Part shown: in pieces, positions 62,128-64,000 of the stretch
How the letters are laid out: the number at the start of each line of letters is the position of its first letter
Numbering within the stretch: position 1 is the first letter of the stretch
NCBI GenBank assembly: GCA_025716815.1
Contig: JAIXMN010000029.1
Coordinates: 369,982-433,981, forward strand
DNA from: Dichotomocladium elegans
Lineage: Eukaryota; Mucoromycota; Mucoromycetes; Mucorales; Lichtheimiaceae
DNA: 64,000 bases
Direction of reading: 5' to 3'
Notes under the pieces: model-generated
The model's input: only the letters and a program-made list of their open reading frames with translations
The model's database searches: none
Told to the model about the DNA's origin: nothing
Translations under genes and position numbers: made by a program

Positions 62128-64000
62128 GAGACCTTGTCGAGCATCGCGCGCGGCGAATTCAAGCTCTTTTTATATTTTCCAAATTTGTCACGTGATTACC
62201 CCTATCTTATCGGATCGACAATTTCACCGTTAATTGCGAACACGTTGGAAAGCTCTAAAACAAATCAAGAACCACCTGCATCACCCCCCGACGCCCCCCT
62301 ACATCGTTATCGAAGCGGAAAGGATCGGCAGACCTTCCTAAAGCATCAAAAATCCCGCAGATAAAGAAAATCAGGGGCACCCAAACACCTGGCCCCATGC
62401 CTAATCCGCCCACAAGCAGTGTGCGTAGCACTCGCCCCTCGCCGGCTGCTCCCGCAACCACCCGCCCTCTCGCCAGGCGTCACGTTCGCCTACCCGACGC
62501 GTAGCAACACCTGCTCGTGCAAATGCGCGAGCCCGAACACCAGAGGTTGTTGCAATCGGCAGCACCTCAGACACTGTTGACTCTGTCACTGGCCTGGAGA
62601 TCTGCAGTCTCACCGACCTCGACCCGCAGCCCTTGCCTCTGAACCTCCCTGCATGGGCTAGCGCCATGGAACGCCGCTTGAACGAACAGGAGCGCGCAAT
62701 TGCTGAGCAAAAGGAGTTTTCAGCCGAACTTGCACGTGTGCTTGCACATAATAAGCAGCTCGAGGCGGAACTAAACGCCGCCAAAGTACTGATTGCCGAT
62801 CTGCAAGGCCAACTTGCCGAAACCACCCGTGTGTCTCCCCCAGCATGGGTAATGCTTCTTTGTTGAAGAGGCAATGGAAGTCGACCCCCGTGGCACGGCC
62901 GCATCACGTTGGGCAATGGCAACCACGCCACCACCAGCCAATGCACAACCAAAAGCGCATACCACACCAACCGCAGCTACAACTGGCGCTACACCCACAA
63001 CCAAGCCAGCTAGCAATAGCCCTTCTTCTTGGGCAACCGTGGCTAAGAAAAATGCAGGCCGCCCCACCCGCCGCGCGGCGCCCAAACCTACCTCCACCCC
63101 CACCCGCGCCATGGTCGCCTGGGCTGGCCGTGGTTTCCAGCCACACGCAGAGGGCCAGAAGACCGGATATACTTTTGTTACCTGGCCAGTACATTCCGGA
63201 TGGCCCATAGCGATGTGCGCAACCGCTTGCGCATTCTTGGTGTCAATCAGGCACGAGTGATTGACATTCATTTCCCCACCAAAGGGATAGTCGGGCTGCT
63301 CGTCCACTGCTCTTATGAGGAGGAACTCCTAGAATGCCTGAAAAAGGGCGGCATTTTCCCGTCCCTTCGATCCCATCTCGGCATCGAACCTATGGATCCC
63401 CATGGGATACGCTCTCCTCCGCGACAAGCATCCAAGGCGCCGACCTTCACCAACGTCGGATTCTGCGCACCTGTTGGCCACCCACAAGGCGCATGTGGGC
63501 CGTGCCATTGCTCACTTTTTCGCGACCCCAGCTATGTGGGACCGCATGCTCTGCCCGCCACATTGCTTGCGGAATTAACAAGAACGCCACCACCATGCGC
63601 CGCCACAAGCTTTCACAATCCGCTGCAGCTGCCGGCTTTCTCGGTACCAGCCCGCCCGCCAGGGAGGACGCGACGACGTCATGGGAGGCGATTGCGCAGG
63701 ACGCCACAACCGACACCGAACAACAGCCCAGTTTCCGCTTCGACAATAATTAATGTGTGATCAGCTCACGATTGCACAACTCAATGCATCAGGCATCGAT
63801 CGCTCGCCTGATGAGTTGATTAATTATTGTTTAGAAGAAAATGTAGATATATTATTATTAACGGAAACTTACCTCACTCAAGGCACACTCACAACATCAT
63901 GGGCGCAATTTCACAACTATGCGCGGATTCCAGGCAACGCGAGAAGGGGCTTTGGCGGGCTATCGCTCCTGATCCGTCCTGGCTTCCCTTTCCATGTTCA
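62128..64000 (+). mobile_element. LINE copy 2, head-to-tail, cut off by window end, ORF1 frame-shifted
   Basis: Nearly identical to copy 1 from GAGACCTTGTCG onward. Net length change relative to copy 1 is about -5 nt over the first 1.2 kb and about -22 nt over 63351-63753; the last 247 bp (ORF2 start) match copy 1 with no indel. The ORF1 frame is therefore broken repeatedly, while the TAATG ORF1/ORF2 junction (63751-63755) and ORF2 start are intact. Most losses are single bases from runs or doublets, so consensus error in a repeat is as likely as real decay. Confidence 0.88.

Overview
This is eukaryotic nuclear DNA from a filamentous fungus. Nearly every host gene is broken by short GT-AG introns (mostly about 45-110 nt), and the products are typical fungal housekeeping proteins: an ERT1-type PAS regulator, Pom152, Ncs2/Ctu2, a Vcx1-type exchanger, Spo7, Dim1 and a peroxisomal acyl-CoA oxidase. 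The style of the DDE transposase relics, the Ty3-like elements and the LINE suggests an early-diverging lineage, most likely Mucoromycota. That placement is inference; no rRNA or other diagnostic marker is present. The first ten bases match the 3' end of a common sequencing adapter, so the window probably begins at a contig end. All exon boundaries below were set by reading splice sites and checking that the codon phase closes across each junction. || Layout: 1-714 is the 3' part of an ERT1-like PAS regulator (+). 1126-3524 is a forkhead factor (-). 3.5-8.4 kb is gene-poor, with two decayed Tc1/mariner-type transposase relics. 8.5-12.3 kb holds the prenyltransferase alpha subunit (+) and a UBA-UAS-UIM-UBX protein (-), convergent. 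14.9-15.9 kb is methylthioribulose-1-phosphate dehydratase (-). 17.6-19.5 kb is a Ca2+/H+ exchanger (+). 21.0-22.4 kb is an unrecognised low-complexity protein (+), convergent with Pom152 (22.6-26.9 kb, -). 27.2-29.0 kb is Ncs2/Ctu2 (-) and 30.1-31.2 kb a dienelactone-hydrolase-like enzyme (+). 31.4-38.5 kb holds Sdh assembly factor 4 (-), DGAT1-like acyltransferase (+), acyl-CoA oxidase ending AKL (+) and Spo7/NEP1R1 (-). 40.5-42.8 kb holds the rRNA dimethyltransferase Dim1 (+) and a 2H-phosphoesterase-like protein (-). || From about 43 kb onward the window is repeat territory: a decayed Helitron (about 47.2-49.4 kb); a Ty3/gypsy element (about 51.6-56.35 kb) whose reverse-transcriptase segment lies on the opposite strand to its gag, protease, RNase H and integrase; a tRNA-Glu(CTC) gene at 56765-56836 (-); and two head-to-tail copies of a GC-rich LINE directly beside that tRNA. 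The first LINE copy has intact ORF1 and ORF2 coupled by TAATG. The 16 bp at the 5' end of the tRNA gene recur exactly at the junction between the two LINE copies. This is the signature of a non-LTR retrotransposon that inserts at tRNA genes, and is the most interesting observation here. || Functional links: the 31-38 kb block groups lipid enzymes. Spo7 (with Nem1) activates the lipin Pah1 that makes diacylglycerol, DGAT1 esterifies it, and acyl-CoA oxidase starts peroxisomal breakdown. Three introns, in three different genes, use GC-AG rather than GT-AG ends.
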